A stretch of DNA of 64,000 bases from Actinoplanes sp. DH11 (GCF_020873875.1 NZ_JAHWGU010000031.1:42200-106199); one strand, 5' to 3'; counted from the stretch's first letter, positions 6,822-16,705 are shown. The notes: a model not told the origin generated them from the sequence alone. Program-made: numbers and translations.

Positions 6822-9050
6822 TTATGTAGGAGGCAACTTGGCGCCCGCTACTATGCTCATCGGATCCCGGAAATATATGCGCTCAGGACGGCCGGCGAGG
6901 ACGTAGAAAAGCGATTCTGGAACGTACCCGGGGCGACGAAACCAATTCTCCACCTGGGAACGCCTTCCTTGATCCTCGGCGATATCTCCAAGAACCTTTT
7001 CCGTGTCTTCGTAAATGTGGGTGCTGCGTAGCCGCCCGCGTGATCTTGTGTCCATGAACTCTTGAAGCACGGGTTTACCGGATGGCCCAGCGCCCAACAG
7101 CCAGCTTCGGAGAGACGAGCTTCCGCCCATAATGTCATTTACCGCATTCGAGCTCTGTACGTGGTGCCAAACTTCCAGGAGTGTTGGAAAGTCTCTCCTT
7201 CCCGACCTAACCTCAGCTAGGTAGACGAAAAAGCGCGTCATTAGAATGGCGTTGTGTCGTACATCAACAGGAACTTGAGTGCCGAGGATCGCCACTGCGC
7301 CCTCCCGGAACAACAAATCGGTAATGCTAATGGCGCTGGCACCGCGCGGTGCTGTCGAGCAAGCGCTGAGAAGCACGACTGGCGGTAAGGGGCCCAGACC
7401 TGGCCCTGCGACGAAATCCCGACCTACGTGCAGGCCTGCAATTTGCCCAGTCGGATCAACGCCTCCGTGCGCGCTTATTATCAGAATATCGGGAGCGACT
7501 GCAGTTAGGGCATCTCGAAACTCGCTGGCCGAACCAACGTCTCTTCGCTCAAATTTGATCCCCGAGTCGGCGCCGAGAACTTTTTGTTCCACTGATCGCC
7601 ACGCATTCCGTGAAATCGCCCCGACTGGATCGCTTGTTGAGATGCACTCAACTACCAGGATTCGAATTTTCCCAGACAGGTCAATGATGTCTACGTGCTC
7701 CAACTCATCTTGCAGTGCGCGCGTAAGCGGAAGCAATGGGCGATAAGTGATTGGAGTTGTAGTGAGCAACGGAGCCGTGTCGCCTGGCAAGCAAGCAAGA
7801 CCTAGTGGAAAATTAGAAAAAGCGGTGATAGACGATGCACGTCGCAGCATCTCTATCATTTCATCAGTCCACAGCGGTTTCAGGGTTTCAGTAATCTGCC
7901 GAAGGAATTTCCCAACTATTGCTCCGTTGGGCGTTCGAGCCGCGAAGTGCTTCTCCAGCTCCCTGAGCAGGGTGAATGCTCGCTGCGGAACCGAAGGCAT
8001 CAGCAAACCGTTACCGGCTCGAGCTATGGCGCGGTGTGTGGCGACAAATTCTATTGCCGCCCTTTCAATCATAACGTCAGGGCGGTCGAGAATCGCTCGC
8101 GGCCAGACATCATCCGGATCACATGCTGCGATGGTAGCCACATTCTTTCGCAGCGAGGGCTCGTATGCTTGGCGAACATATGCCGAGGACACTCCCGGCA
8201 AAGCGACTGCAAGGGGAACCTTTAGAGTTGAACTCTCGGCTTCCGCCACTTGAGGAAGGAGGTTGACAGCCATCTGGGCGTCGTGCCCTTCGGCCTCAAG
8301 GCGAGCTAGCGCCGCAATCAAGATTTGCCCCTTTATCGCCTGGCTGACTAGGTCAGGCAACACTGAGGTCTCATCCGGTTCAAGGTAGGAGGACTCGCCT
8401 AGCCTGCCTACCAGATGTTGATATGGCAATGAGGTTGGCGCTAGGTCAATTCTTGTGGTCAAGCTAGGTGAAGCAGCGTGGTCGTCGGCACGACTGATCT
8501 CCTCCGGTGAGAATTTTTGGCGAATCGAGTCCCAGTGCTCCCTGAGCAACTCATTTGATAGCTGCGAGAATGCAACGCTCGGAAGTGCAAAACCTAGCGT
8601 TCGGGCTCGCTCGGCAGCCTCTTCGGTGATCTCGTCGGGGCAGATCGCTAGGACGGGAGTGAGGTGCCGCATTAGATTGCCGAGCGTCGCCTCGTCGAAA
8701 GCATATAGTGGTACAAGGATGATCTCGTGACCAAGGTCTAACTGCCGAGATGCCCGCAGGACTCTCGCAGGGACTGCAGTCAGCGCACTGAAACTATTTG
8801 GCAGATGCAGGGCATACCAAAGTCCTGGTAGTGCTGCAGCAACATCGCGATCGAGGCCATGCGGCACTGTGATCCCCGATGCCTCATTCTGAGTACCCGC
8901 CACCAGCGGGAAGTATGGTGCATCCGGTTTGGCCGTGGCGAAAGGTACGACGTATGCAGGTGGCCGGAGGAGCGGTGCGCTGGTCATCCCCGTATTATCG
9001 CCGACTCTTCGGCTCAAGGAAGAGTGTCCCGGCAAGAGCTTGGTGATCAA
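6822..9050 (-). CDS. CHAT domain (caspase-like) protease, probable conflict-system effector
   Basis: 742 residues; an internal ATG at 8987 would give 721. The C-terminal third is a CHAT peptidase: 'ILIISAHGGVDPTG' supplies the catalytic His (about residue 528) and 'VVLLSACSTAPRG' the Cys (about 564), followed by 'AVAILGTQVPVD'. The N-terminal ~450 residues are unassigned and mostly helical. CHAT proteins act as effectors in caspase-like bacterial defence (for example Craspase-type or STAND-linked systems) and also in other regulated proteolysis. No STAND or Cas gene is adjacent; the only same-strand neighbour is the winged-helix-like 194-residue protein. Codon use is visibly less GC-biased than in neighbouring genes, which suggests horizontal acquisition. 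Confidence 0.85.
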   Translation of the reverse strand: MITKLLPGHSSLSRRVGDNTGMTSAPLLRPPAYVVPFATAKPDAPYFPLVAGTQNEASGITVPHGLDRDVAAALPGLWYALHLPNSFSALTAVPARVLRASRQLDLGHEIILVPLYAFDEATLGNLMRHLTPVLAICPDEITEEAAERARTLGFALPSVAFSQLSNELLREHWDSIRQKFSPEEISRADDHAASPSLTTRIDLAPTSLPYQHLVGRLGESSYLEPDETSVLPDLVSQAIKGQILIAALARLEAEGHDAQMAVNLLPQVAEAESSTLKVPLAVALPGVSSAYVRQAYEPSLRKNVATIAACDPDDVWPRAILDRPDVMIERAAIEFVATHRAIARAGNGLLMPSVPQRAFTLLRELEKHFAARTPNGAIVGKFLRQITETLKPLWTDEMIEMLRRASSITAFSNFPLGLACLPGDTAPLLTTTPITYRPLLPLTRALQDELEHVDIIDLSGKIRILVVECISTSDPVGAISRNAWRSVEQKVLGADSGIKFERRDVGSASEFRDALTAVAPDILIISAHGGVDPTGQIAGLHVGRDFVAGPGLGPLPPVVLLSACSTAPRGASAISITDLLFREGAVAILGTQVPVDVRHNAILMTRFFVYLAEVRSGRRDFPTLLEVWHHVQSSNAVNDIMGGSSSLRSWLLGAGPSGKPVLQEFMDTRSRGRLRSTHIYEDTEKVLGDIAEDQGRRSQVENWFRRPGYVPESLFYVLAGRPERIYFRDPMSIVAGAKLPPT

Positions 9051-9376
9051 CTAGACTACGCTGACGGAAAAGCGAAGATCTTATGATTAGCCGTTGGGCA
9101 AGGAACTCTCATCGGCTACATCAGTGCGGGTCAATTGTTGTTGGTTGAGTGGCGGAGGGCCATTTTCGGAGGTGGCGAATAGCTGCCACCGGCTCCCGGC
9201 GCTCGGGGCAGCTTCGCTGGCTCCGATAACGGCTGGCGGTCCGGTGGCTTGGCGCGTCAGGGTGAACCGTGATCACTATTCAACGAGTGCGTGTGCGCTG
9301 GAGTGCGGCAGCACGTGGGGCGCCGGCGGCGAACGCCCGGCGGGGTCTGTGCAGCCCAGCGGTGCTTCCGCCGTCG
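9051..9376. other. Gene-free spacer
   Basis: About 325 bp between the CHAT gene start and the next hypothetical gene. It presumably holds the CHAT promoter at its left end. I see no convincing open frame, hairpin or repeat in it. Confidence 0.5.
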
Positions 9377-9805
9377 ATGCCAGCCGGTGATGTGGTCATT
9401 CACGACGTGCTTGCAGATGAGGCAGCCCGGTACGTGTTTCATGACGGCGTAGTCACTGGTGGCCTGGATCAAGCCCGAGACCTCGACCTCTGGTTGTCCG
9501 TGGAGAAGGGGACGCTGATCGTGGACCGGTTACCGGGTTGCGCCGCCTATCCGCGGCAGAGTGGCCCGTCCCGCCTCTTCACGCTCAAGCCCGGGGAGAT
9601 CGGCCGGTATCAGGCGAACTTCCGGTTCACCGTCACCACCTGCGCCTGCAATCCCAGCTGGTACTACGAGGACTGGCTGATACTCATCGCGAACGGCGAG
9701 ATGAAGACCGACGGGTTCGTCTCACGCAAGCCCGACCATCATGTCGACCACCGCGTCCACCTTTACGGCGGATCGAGACGACCGAGCCGAGAACACGGCA
9801 AGTGA
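9377..9805 (+). CDS. Hypothetical protein
   Basis: About 142 residues from the ATG at 9377; the frame stays open back to 9269, but the first 36 codons look non-coding (Ala/Arg-rich). The sequence has an alternating beta pattern with 'FTVTTCACNPSWYYEDWLIL' and no signal peptide or membrane segment. Family not recognised. Function unknown. It lies alone between the CHAT gene and another orphan. Confidence 0.5.
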   Translation: MPAGDVVIHDVLADEAARYVFHDGVVTGGLDQARDLDLWLSVEKGTLIVDRLPGCAAYPRQSGPSRLFTLKPGEIGRYQANFRFTVTTCACNPSWYYEDWLILIANGEMKTDGFVSRKPDHHVDHRVHLYGGSRRPSREHGK

Positions 9806-9872
9806 TTGCGAGGTTTCAGCCGACGCGCACGATCGGCGGCAAATGAGGGCGACTGGGTGAGACGATCAGGCG

Positions 9873-10334
9873 GTGCTGATCCGCGCAACCAAGGTGGTCT
9901 TGGAGTCCATGCTTGCCGAGGCGAGTGTCAACATCACTGCTCCCGCCGAAGCCGACGTAAGGACCACGGTCGAGGTCTTCCGAGAGTTCGCCGCGCTTCC
10001 AGTCGAGGATGCCGCGCCTGTCGAGGAGGATGGCGACGGCATTCTGGCCCAGTTTGGTACTCATGATTTTCGTGATAGACCTGAGTTCTTAGCCGATCTC
10101 ACGCGGCAGTTCATCGCGGCCGGCTGCGAGGAGCAGTCATTGTGGCAGTTGAGCTGTACGTTGTACTGGCCTCACAGCGAGGCCACCGACGCCATTGCGT
10201 CGGGGAGCCTGTGGTCTTTCGGGAAGACGGTCAGCGAGTTCTTCGACGAAGCTCTCGAACTCCCAGGCTGGGCCTGGGCAATACGAGCTCCGCAGGCGCC
10301 GCGCGAGGTCTCCGTCACACTGGATCAGATCTGA
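9873..10334 (+). CDS. Hypothetical protein
   Basis: 153 residues from a GTG at 9873 without a strong ribosome-binding site. Acidic, soluble, with amphipathic helices ('ADVRTTVEVFREFAALPVED', 'RPEFLADLTRQFIAAG') and a C-terminal beta segment. No family recognised. It sits 68 bp after the preceding hypothetical gene on the same strand, so they may be an operon. An IS1380-type element starts 113 bp downstream. Confidence 0.5.
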   Translation: MLIRATKVVLESMLAEASVNITAPAEADVRTTVEVFREFAALPVEDAAPVEEDGDGILAQFGTHDFRDRPEFLADLTRQFIAAGCEEQSLWQLSCTLYWPHSEATDAIASGSLWSFGKTVSEFFDEALELPGWAWAIRAPQAPREVSVTLDQI

Positions 10335-10446
10335 GCCAGCCACCTTCTCGTCACAACCGCCGCTTGGGTTCCCCTCGCGTGGCATCCGAAAGGACTCCGC
10401 CGTGCACGGTCGGCGGCAGATCAGTGCGTCATCCCGAAGCGAATCC

Positions 10447-12105
10447 CTAGCCTCGGTCTTTCACTTGGGCGTTAGTCAATAGCCGATTATCGATGAAGAA
10501 GGATTCGCGTCGTATCGGCTGTTTCATGGGCATGCTGAATGCCCGGCGCGGGCCGGGTTCCTCCGTGCTGCTGGTCGGGGCGTGAGTTTCGCCGGTCAGC
10601 CGGTGGGCCGGGGTAACGCGGCGAGTTTGGTGAATGCGCTGGTCAGAGCATCGGTCCAAGGCCAGTTCGCGGCGATCGCGAGACGGGTCCGGCGGGCGGT
10701 GCGGGTGATCCGGGCCGCGACGTGCAGCAGCCGGTACCGCAGTTTCTTCGGTTCCGCGGTGGCCATGTCGCCGTCCAGAAGCAGGTTCCGGGTCCAGGCG
10801 AGTAGGTCGATGCCGGTCAGCGCGAGTTGGAGCCAGGCCTGGTTGATCGCGAACACGCGGGACGGGAACCGGCCGAAGCCGGTGTTCTTGCCGGTCCGGA
10901 TGCGGTCCTCGACGCGGGCGTGGGCCCGGTGCCGGGCCTCCAGGAACTGGATGCTGCCGTTGCCGGGCGGGGTGTCGGTGGCCACGACCTGGTGCCGCCA
11001 GCCTTCGATGGTGTCGAACAAGCTCAGTTGGGCGCCGGGGTGTGGGCGTTCCCGGCGGACCAGGAACCGGGTTCCTTCTGGCCAGCCGGCCGCATCGAAC
11101 AGACCCGTGATCTCGCAGACTTCGGCATGTTCGCGCAGGTCACCGCCGGTGTCGACGGCGGGAATCCAGCCGGTCACAGCCCGGATCGCCGCCCGGACCG
11201 GTTCGGTGATCGCGGTGCCGACACTGAATCGGATGTCCAGGTGCTGCTCGCGCAGGGACCGGATGCGGGCGAGAAACCCGTGGCTGGAGCCGGCCGAATC
11301 GGCGCGGAGCAGGATCGGGGTGCCGTGCCGGACCGCGTCGGGGATCTGGGCGAGGGCCTGGTCGAGGACGGTGATGTGATCGGCGGTGGTGTTCGACCCG
11401 GCCCGGCCTTCGCGTAGCAGGCCGGCGAGGGCTTCACCGGTGTTGTCCAGGAAGCACAGCAGCGGATGGAAACCGAACGTCTTCTTCCAGGTGCGGGTGG
11501 CCGATTCCTTGTCGGAGTGGCAGATCACGATGGTCGCGTCGATGTCCAAGACCAGGCCGTCGACCGCCTGGCCGGCGACGATCGGCTGTGGCAGGTCGCC
11601 GCGGGTGTCGGCGTGCTGGGCCCAGGCGATCTCCCTGGCCGTGCGCAGTTCGGCCAGCATCGTGGCGTCGAGCTGCGACAACAGCCGCCACGCGGTCGGG
11701 TCCGACGCGACGGGCCCGAACAAGGCCGCCTGGTCACGCAGCACCGCCAGATCGGCGATGGTCTCGCCGCCATCGGCGAGCATCACGGCGAGATCGACCG
11801 CGATCCGGCCCGGGTCGTGCCCGCGCTGCCGCCGCCGCAACCCCGCCAATGCCTGACTGAACGCGCTGGTCAAACCAGTCGTGTCAGCGAGATCGGCGAG
11901 CAGTCGGGCACCGGCGTGACCGACCACGCCCCGCCCGTCTCCGGTCACCATGATCTTCGGACGTGTTGCGGTAGGCTTCACCCAGCAAGTGCCTTCCGTG
12001 ACAGGAAATCTGGACCCTCAGCAAGTCCTATTTTCCCTGATCAGAAGGCACTTCTGCGTTTCCGGTCCACTCCTTGGACAACCCGTAACGAAGGGCCGAG
12101 GCTAG
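10447..12105 (-). mobile_element. IS1380-family insertion sequence, apparently complete
   Basis: About 1.66 kb, the usual size for IS1380 elements. The ends form an imperfect inverted repeat: CTAGCCTCGGTCTTTC at 10447 and, on the opposite strand inward from 12105, CTAGCCTCGGCCCTTC. One intact transposase gene fills the element. Between the gene start and the right end, a 10-bp inverted repeat (AAGTGCCTTC at 11987 and GAAGGCACTT at 12044) flanks the leader. I could not identify a clear target-site duplication. Confidence 0.75.
10596..11981 (-). CDS. IS1380 family DDE transposase
   Basis: 461 residues, full length for the family. Visible hallmarks are 'VDGLVLDIDATIVICHSDKE' (first catalytic Asp), 'TPILLRADSAGSSHGF' (second Asp) and the late 'RVEDRIRTGKNTGFGRFPS' with the catalytic Glu, followed by 'INQAWLQLALTGIDLLAWTR'. 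It catalyses cut-and-paste movement of the surrounding element. No frameshift or internal stop is present, so it may still be active. Confidence 0.93.
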   Translation of the reverse strand: MKPTATRPKIMVTGDGRGVVGHAGARLLADLADTTGLTSAFSQALAGLRRRQRGHDPGRIAVDLAVMLADGGETIADLAVLRDQAALFGPVASDPTAWRLLSQLDATMLAELRTAREIAWAQHADTRGDLPQPIVAGQAVDGLVLDIDATIVICHSDKESATRTWKKTFGFHPLLCFLDNTGEALAGLLREGRAGSNTTADHITVLDQALAQIPDAVRHGTPILLRADSAGSSHGFLARIRSLREQHLDIRFSVGTAITEPVRAAIRAVTGWIPAVDTGGDLREHAEVCEITGLFDAAGWPEGTRFLVRRERPHPGAQLSLFDTIEGWRHQVVATDTPPGNGSIQFLEARHRAHARVEDRIRTGKNTGFGRFPSRVFAINQAWLQLALTGIDLLAWTRNLLLDGDMATAEPKKLRYRLLHVAARITRTARRTRLAIAANWPWTDALTSAFTKLAALPRPTG

Positions 12106-12351
12106 CGCGTCGAAGTTATGGAAATCGATGAGAATTGGAGCGCGCTGATGTGGCGAGCAGGTCGAAAATAGGTGAGTTTACCCTGGACGAACGGCGCATA
12201 CTGGGTCTCCTCGGATCACGATTTGCCCATCATGTATAGCCATGCGTTCGGTGGTCTAAACCTCATGGACTGCTGGCCGGAATCTCCGGTTGCCGCTATC
12301 GACCGCGATACGTGCGGAAATGATTAGTGGAACATAGGAATGCCGGGGGGT

Positions 12352-13128
12352 TTAACGTCGCGTTGCAGATGACGACTTTGTTGTCGGCAACGCTGCGATC
12401 TGAGTGGCAACCGCTACCCCGCTTGTGGTGAGGGCTAGCAAGACCGATGTTACGGCTATCCAGTTGGGAGTGGGTTCCCACTCGGCCCGGGGCCTCCCTC
12501 CGAGCACGGAGAAGGCGACCGAGCAGGAAATCCCGTAGAGCAATGCGCAATAGGCGGCGGCGTGCACCTGCATCCTTTTGTGCGGCCTTAGCCACCGCAG
12601 CACCGATGCGGCTATCAGCAGGCCAAGCACGCAGCCTGTGATAAGCCAGGTGGTCATCGTCAGCCAATCCGGCATGCCGTCGTCTGGATAGAGATCCCGT
12701 AAGTAATAGACGGTGGTCGTCTGTAGGTGCAGCAAGATTACTATTGCAATCAGGTGGGAAGTCGCAAGCACGATAGAAAGAGGCTCCCGCTGTCCAGGGC
12801 GGACGTTGTAGACGACCCATGCCAACCCCCCGAAGATTCCAAGACTCCCCGCGCCCAGCAGCCCGGCCGCGATCATGGTTTCCGTCCAGGCGCGGTTGCA
12901 GACCTGCTCTCCGGAGATGACCGAAAAGAGGAAGCTGTCGAGCAGCAGTATGAAGAAGGAAGGAATCATGAGGACGTAGGGGTACGAATCGTTCGTATTG
13001 GGACGAGGCCGTCCCAGAAGAAAGACAACGCCCGTGAACAAAAAGCCGGCGATTACCGCAGCCAGCTGGGAATGCGATTGGCCGACCTCGACAGGGTTCC
13101 AGTCGACCCGACTGCTGCAATCGTCCAC
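12352..13128 (-). CDS. Hypothetical multi-spanning membrane protein
   Basis: 258 residues with about seven hydrophobic segments: 'LAAVIAGFLFTGVVFLLG', 'YVLMIPSFFILLLDSFLF', 'MIAAGLLGAGSLGIFGGLAW', 'IVLATSHLIAIVILLHL', 'MTTWLITGCVLGLLIAA', 'AAYCALLYGISCSVAF' and 'WIAVTSVLLALTTSGVAVA'. No transporter or enzyme motif is recognised. It stands alone between the IS1380 element and integrase/transposase debris. Base composition is lower in GC than in the core genes. Confidence 0.65.
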   Translation of the reverse strand: MDDCSSRVDWNPVEVGQSHSQLAAVIAGFLFTGVVFLLGRPRPNTNDSYPYVLMIPSFFILLLDSFLFSVISGEQVCNRAWTETMIAAGLLGAGSLGIFGGLAWVVYNVRPGQREPLSIVLATSHLIAIVILLHLQTTTVYYLRDLYPDDGMPDWLTMTTWLITGCVLGLLIAASVLRWLRPHKRMQVHAAAYCALLYGISCSVAFSVLGGRPRAEWEPTPNWIAVTSVLLALTTSGVAVATQIAALPTTKSSSATRR

Positions 13129-13401
13129 TCAGAACACCTCCCCGGCCGCTTCGGGCGACCTCAAGCTGCGGGTGCTGTTGGCGCCTAAGTGTTATGGCTT
13201 GGGCGCAGTCGTCGTCATCGCCCGATCGGGTCGCGCGTACGCCAAACACACCTGTATAAGCCTTCGCCGCGTGCGCCGAGTGGCGACCGATAGGACCTCG
13301 TGTGCCGGATACGTACTAGACCCTCCCTGTCACGCTGATGCGAGACAGCCCGTCTACCAGGGGATACTCTTTCTGGACGGTCTTGAGGAGAGCACATCAG
13401 C

Positions 13402-13650
13402 ATGTCGTCGAAGCCCCATGAGAGTCTGGATCCGGACGCCGGCCCCAGCGGCGGACATTCACCGCAGAGTTCAAGGCGCGGATCCTGGACGAGTACGAGT
13501 CGGCGCCGGATGCGGCGGCTCGCGGGGCGATCCTGCGCCGGGAACGGCTCTACGGGTCACACCTCCTCGACTGGCGCAAGGCCCGAGACGCGGGAGCCGC
13601 AGCCGGCCTGACGGACCGCCTGGCCCAAGTGCCGGGCTCGTGTCACGTGT
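13402..13650 (+). pseudogene. IS3-type transposase OrfA remnant, frameshifted and truncated
   Basis: A start (ATG 13402) with a GAGGAGAG ribosome-binding site leads into 'MSSKPHESLDPDAG'. The homologous continuation 'RRTFTAEFKARILDEYE' and 'RERLYGSHLLDWRKARDAG', typical of IS3-family OrfA helix-turn-helix proteins, is in another frame from about 13455. The similarity fades by about 13630 and no OrfB follows. It abuts the end of the disrupted integrase gene. It is non-functional as read. Confidence 0.7.
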
Positions 13651-13821
13651 CGAGTGGGCGGTCGAAGCAACTGCCGAAGTCGGTGCTGGCCGGTATCCGC
13701 TTGGGCCGCGGCTCCATTGCCGCTGCCCGTTGGTCGAGCACAGGCAGGATTTGCCGGACCGTGCACTCGGTGATCGGCATGATCGAACGCACTCAACTCG
13801 GCAAGGTCGGATGTCGGCGGG

Positions 13822-14739
13822 TTACGTCCCTGAGGCCATGAAGGCGGCGAGGATGTAGTTGGGGTGGCGGTCGAGGTTCTTGCGGGCGCGGTCGTAGCGG
13901 ATGGTGGTGCGTGGGTCGGCGTGGCGGGCGGCGATCTAGACGTCGCGGAGGCTGACGCCGGCGTCGAGCATGGTGGTGACGAAGGTGTGCCGCAGCATGT
14001 GCGGGTGCATCTTCGGGATCCGCAACTCGGCGGTCTCGGCCAAGTGCTTGAGCCGACGGGTCGCTGCGTGCCGGTCCATGCGCCCTCTACGAGCGTTGCG
14101 CAGGATAGGACCGTCGTCCCGGCCCTCGACGGCGCGGTCGATGGCCCGAGCCACCGCCGGAGGCAGAGGGACGAGTACGACCTTGCCGCCTTTGCCGCGG
14201 ACCTTGAGCACGCGGTGGCCGTGTTCCTGGCCGAGGTCAGCGATGTTGGCACCGCACGCTTCGAAGATCCGCAGGCCGAGTAGGCCCAGCATCGCGACCA
14301 GCGCGAAGTCGTTGATGTTGGCCGACAGTCGGGCAGCGGTGATCATCGCCTCGAACTGGAGATGGCTGAGGCCCAGCGTAGGCGACTCAGGCGGTACCAG
14401 CGGCCGGCGGACGTAGTCGGCTGGTGAATGCGGGAGGATCTGGTCGATGACGCACACCCGGTAGAAGCCGATCACCACTGACAGCCGCCGGGACACCGTC
14501 GAGGGCTGGTAGCAGCGGACATCTTGTAGCCAGCGCACGTAGCGCTCGATGTCCACCCGTGCTGCTTGCAGCGGGTCCAATCGCTGGTCAGCCGACCAGC
14601 GCAGGAAGACCTTAAGGTCGGAGTCGGTGTGCATCCGCGACTGACCGCGGTACCGGCCGAGGTACGCGGCGGCCGCGGCCGCCAGGAGCCATGGGTCGGA
14701 AGTGGTCCGGCTGGGCCGGAGTGCTGTCGAGGTAGTCAT
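13822..14739 (-). pseudogene. Tyrosine recombinase/integrase interrupted by an amber codon
   Basis: From ATG 14739 the frame gives a typical phage-integrase protein: SAM-like N-terminal domain, Arg at about 157 ('LLGLRIFEACG'), Lys at about 186 ('GKGGKVVLVPL'), and His247-x-x-Arg250 ('HPHMLRHTF'). At 13936-13938 the codon after 'VSLRDV' is TAG. The same frame then continues as 'IAARHADPRTTIRYDRARKN', containing the last catalytic His (about 273) and the Tyr nucleophile (about 282), and ends at a normal stop at 13822. One CAG-to-TAG change therefore removes the nucleophile. The gene is inactive unless the amber is suppressed. Confidence 0.88.
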
Positions 14740-15037
14740 ACCGCTCGCTTCGACCGGCTGGCGCTGGCTCTGATAGTCCGGGGCGTGATGCGAGACGCCT
14801 ACCCTGTTCAGATGCCGGGCAGCGGTGCACCTTCGTGAGGTTCTCCCGGAGCGATGACCGCTGCCCGGCACCTCGCCGTCTCCTACGGCCATCGCACTCG
14901 CGGCGGCAGACCAGTACGTTCATGCGACCAAATCCATAGCCGATGATGAACACTCACGCGCACGGCGATTCAGGATGCGGCAGCCAACCCGGAGCACTGG
15001 CTTGACCTGATTGGCGCCGAGGGTTCGTGGGGAGTGG

Positions 15038-16330
15038 TTACGGAGCCTCGCGGCCGATGAGCATGCCATTCATGGTGACGGCGCCCGAGTCGCGGGATAT
15101 TTCGCGAGTTCCGCCGAACGCTGCCATGGTGATGTGGAAGCTCGCCGGTTGAGGCAGTTCCTCGCTGGCAAGTCGCCACGGTGCTGCGGGGTCGGTGTCG
15201 GGCACGGCTGCGACCAGGACAGCAACGCCGTCGCGTTGGACATCGCAATCCTCGTGCTGCGCGGCATAGCGCAGATAGCGAAGGTTGGCAGGCCCCGACG
15301 GGACCGGCGCCGGCGGGAACGCGGGCGAGGTGTTGCGCCACTGCTGGGCGAGATCCGCGAACGCTTGTTCGCGAGCAGGCCTTCGCTTCGCGCTCGCTGC
15401 GAGGATGGCGCTGCCGGCGTCTGCCGCGACGCGGCACATCTGTTGCACCGGAATGGTGGCGGCCAAAGCAGGGTGGTAGCCGACCATCCGGATCCGCTGC
15501 ATCAGTTCCGTCATCGCCCGGGCAGCGGCCCGCTGCTGCGCGGTCAACGACCAGGTCGGCCCCGCCGGGCGCCGGTTCGAGCGTCCCTGTGGTGCCACCG
15601 CGTCAGCGGCGCGGCCTGCCGACGATTCGTGCCACACCGGGTCGTCGGGCCACACCGACGCCTCCGTGGCGCGCACCGTTCCCTGCTGTCCGATTGTGAT
15701 GGCGACTCCGGCGTCCCCGGCCGTGAGGCTGACGCCGTGCCCGTCGCAGGCGTCGAACCGTAGATCGGTGACGCCGATGAAGGTGAAACGCAGCGGTGCA
15801 GCAGGCCAGGGCTGCCGGGACCCGTCTCGTGCCACACGTCCGGCGCTGGGCACGAACCGCCGTGGAGCGGCAACGGTCACCTCGACTCGTAGACCCGCTT
15901 CACCAGGCCGAACCGTGATCTGGCGAACGCTGGCGTCCGCCAGATCGTAGTCGGTGGCGAGACCAGCGATGATCTCCGTCGTCACCGAAAAGGAACCCGG
16001 GCGGACACGTGCCTGATAGTCGCGGTACACCGAGCGCACTGCTGCGGCCGGCGGCAGTCGACGGTCAAGAGCCGGATCCAGGTCGACCATCAGCGCCCGG
16101 CGGGCAGCTCCGAGGTCGGCCATCCACCGCAGCCCGGTACGTGCCCGCCGCCCCCGCAACAACCACGGTTCACATGCAACGCTTACCAGCGGAAACGTAT
16201 TGTTGTCCCAGATGTCAGCGAGAGCGCCGACGCGGACGGCATCGAAGTTGCGAGGTTCAGCGACCGCAGCGGCGATCTCCTGAACGGATCGGTCGAGCAG
16301 CCCAGCGAAAGTGTCCAGCGGCGCACGCAC
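15038..16330 (-). CDS. Hypothetical protein, 430 aa
   Basis: A soluble-looking 430-residue protein. The N-terminal half contains 'WDNNTFPLVSVACEPWLLRG' and 'VYRDYQARVRPGSFSVTTEI'. The centre is a run of beta strands ('GVTDLRFDACDGHGVSLTAG'), and the C-terminal half is helical with 'LTAQQRAAARAMTELMQRIR'. No signal peptide, membrane segment or known catalytic motif is seen and I do not recognise the family. It is followed on the opposite side by a short divergent gene at 16460. It may be an orphan in this accessory stretch. Confidence 0.6.
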   Translation of the reverse strand: MRAPLDTFAGLLDRSVQEIAAAVAEPRNFDAVRVGALADIWDNNTFPLVSVACEPWLLRGRRARTGLRWMADLGAARRALMVDLDPALDRRLPPAAAVRSVYRDYQARVRPGSFSVTTEIIAGLATDYDLADASVRQITVRPGEAGLRVEVTVAAPRRFVPSAGRVARDGSRQPWPAAPLRFTFIGVTDLRFDACDGHGVSLTAGDAGVAITIGQQGTVRATEASVWPDDPVWHESSAGRAADAVAPQGRSNRRPAGPTWSLTAQQRAAARAMTELMQRIRMVGYHPALAATIPVQQMCRVAADAGSAILAASAKRRPAREQAFADLAQQWRNTSPAFPPAPVPSGPANLRYLRYAAQHEDCDVQRDGVAVLVAAVPDTDPAAPWRLASEELPQPASFHITMAAFGGTREISRDSGAVTMNGMLIGREAP

Positions 16331-16459
16331 GCACGAAGTATGCCGCCTCCGTCACAGCGGGAGCGACCCGCCAGCTATGCGGTAGCAGCGGCACAAGAGC
16401 GCACGGCTGTCTGCCCGGATCTCGGCAGTTGAGGACGGTGGGCTCGGCATTCTCAATGT

Positions 16460-16705
16460 ATGAGTTCTACGCGACGGACTCCGACCCGCGAAGAGGTCGA
16501 AGCATGGTTCACCGGGCTGATTGATGGCACCCGTACTCGCGACCAGGCTGATCGATGGGCTGCCCGATGGTTCATCGATCCGCATGCAGCTCCCGTCGAA
16601 GACGGCGTTGTTGAGTGGGCGCTCGACCTTCTCCACGGCATCGACCTGCTGGCGGGCCCCGATGGACGCTTCCTGCATACGACGCCCAGCTGCGCACATG
16701 GCTGA
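16460..16705 (+). CDS. Small hypothetical protein
   Basis: 81 residues beginning 'MSSTRRTPTREEVEAWFTGL' and ending with 'LLHGIDLLAGPDGRFLH'. The pattern of a helical start, a W-rich centre ('DRWAARWF') and the ending 'GPDGxFLH' resembles small actinobacterial proteins of about 80-90 residues that often occur near toxin or defence loci; the family is not named with confidence. It starts 130 bp from the divergent 430-aa gene. Confidence 0.55.
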   Translation: MSSTRRTPTREEVEAWFTGLIDGTRTRDQADRWAARWFIDPHAAPVEDGVVEWALDLLHGIDLLAGPDGRFLHTTPSCAHG

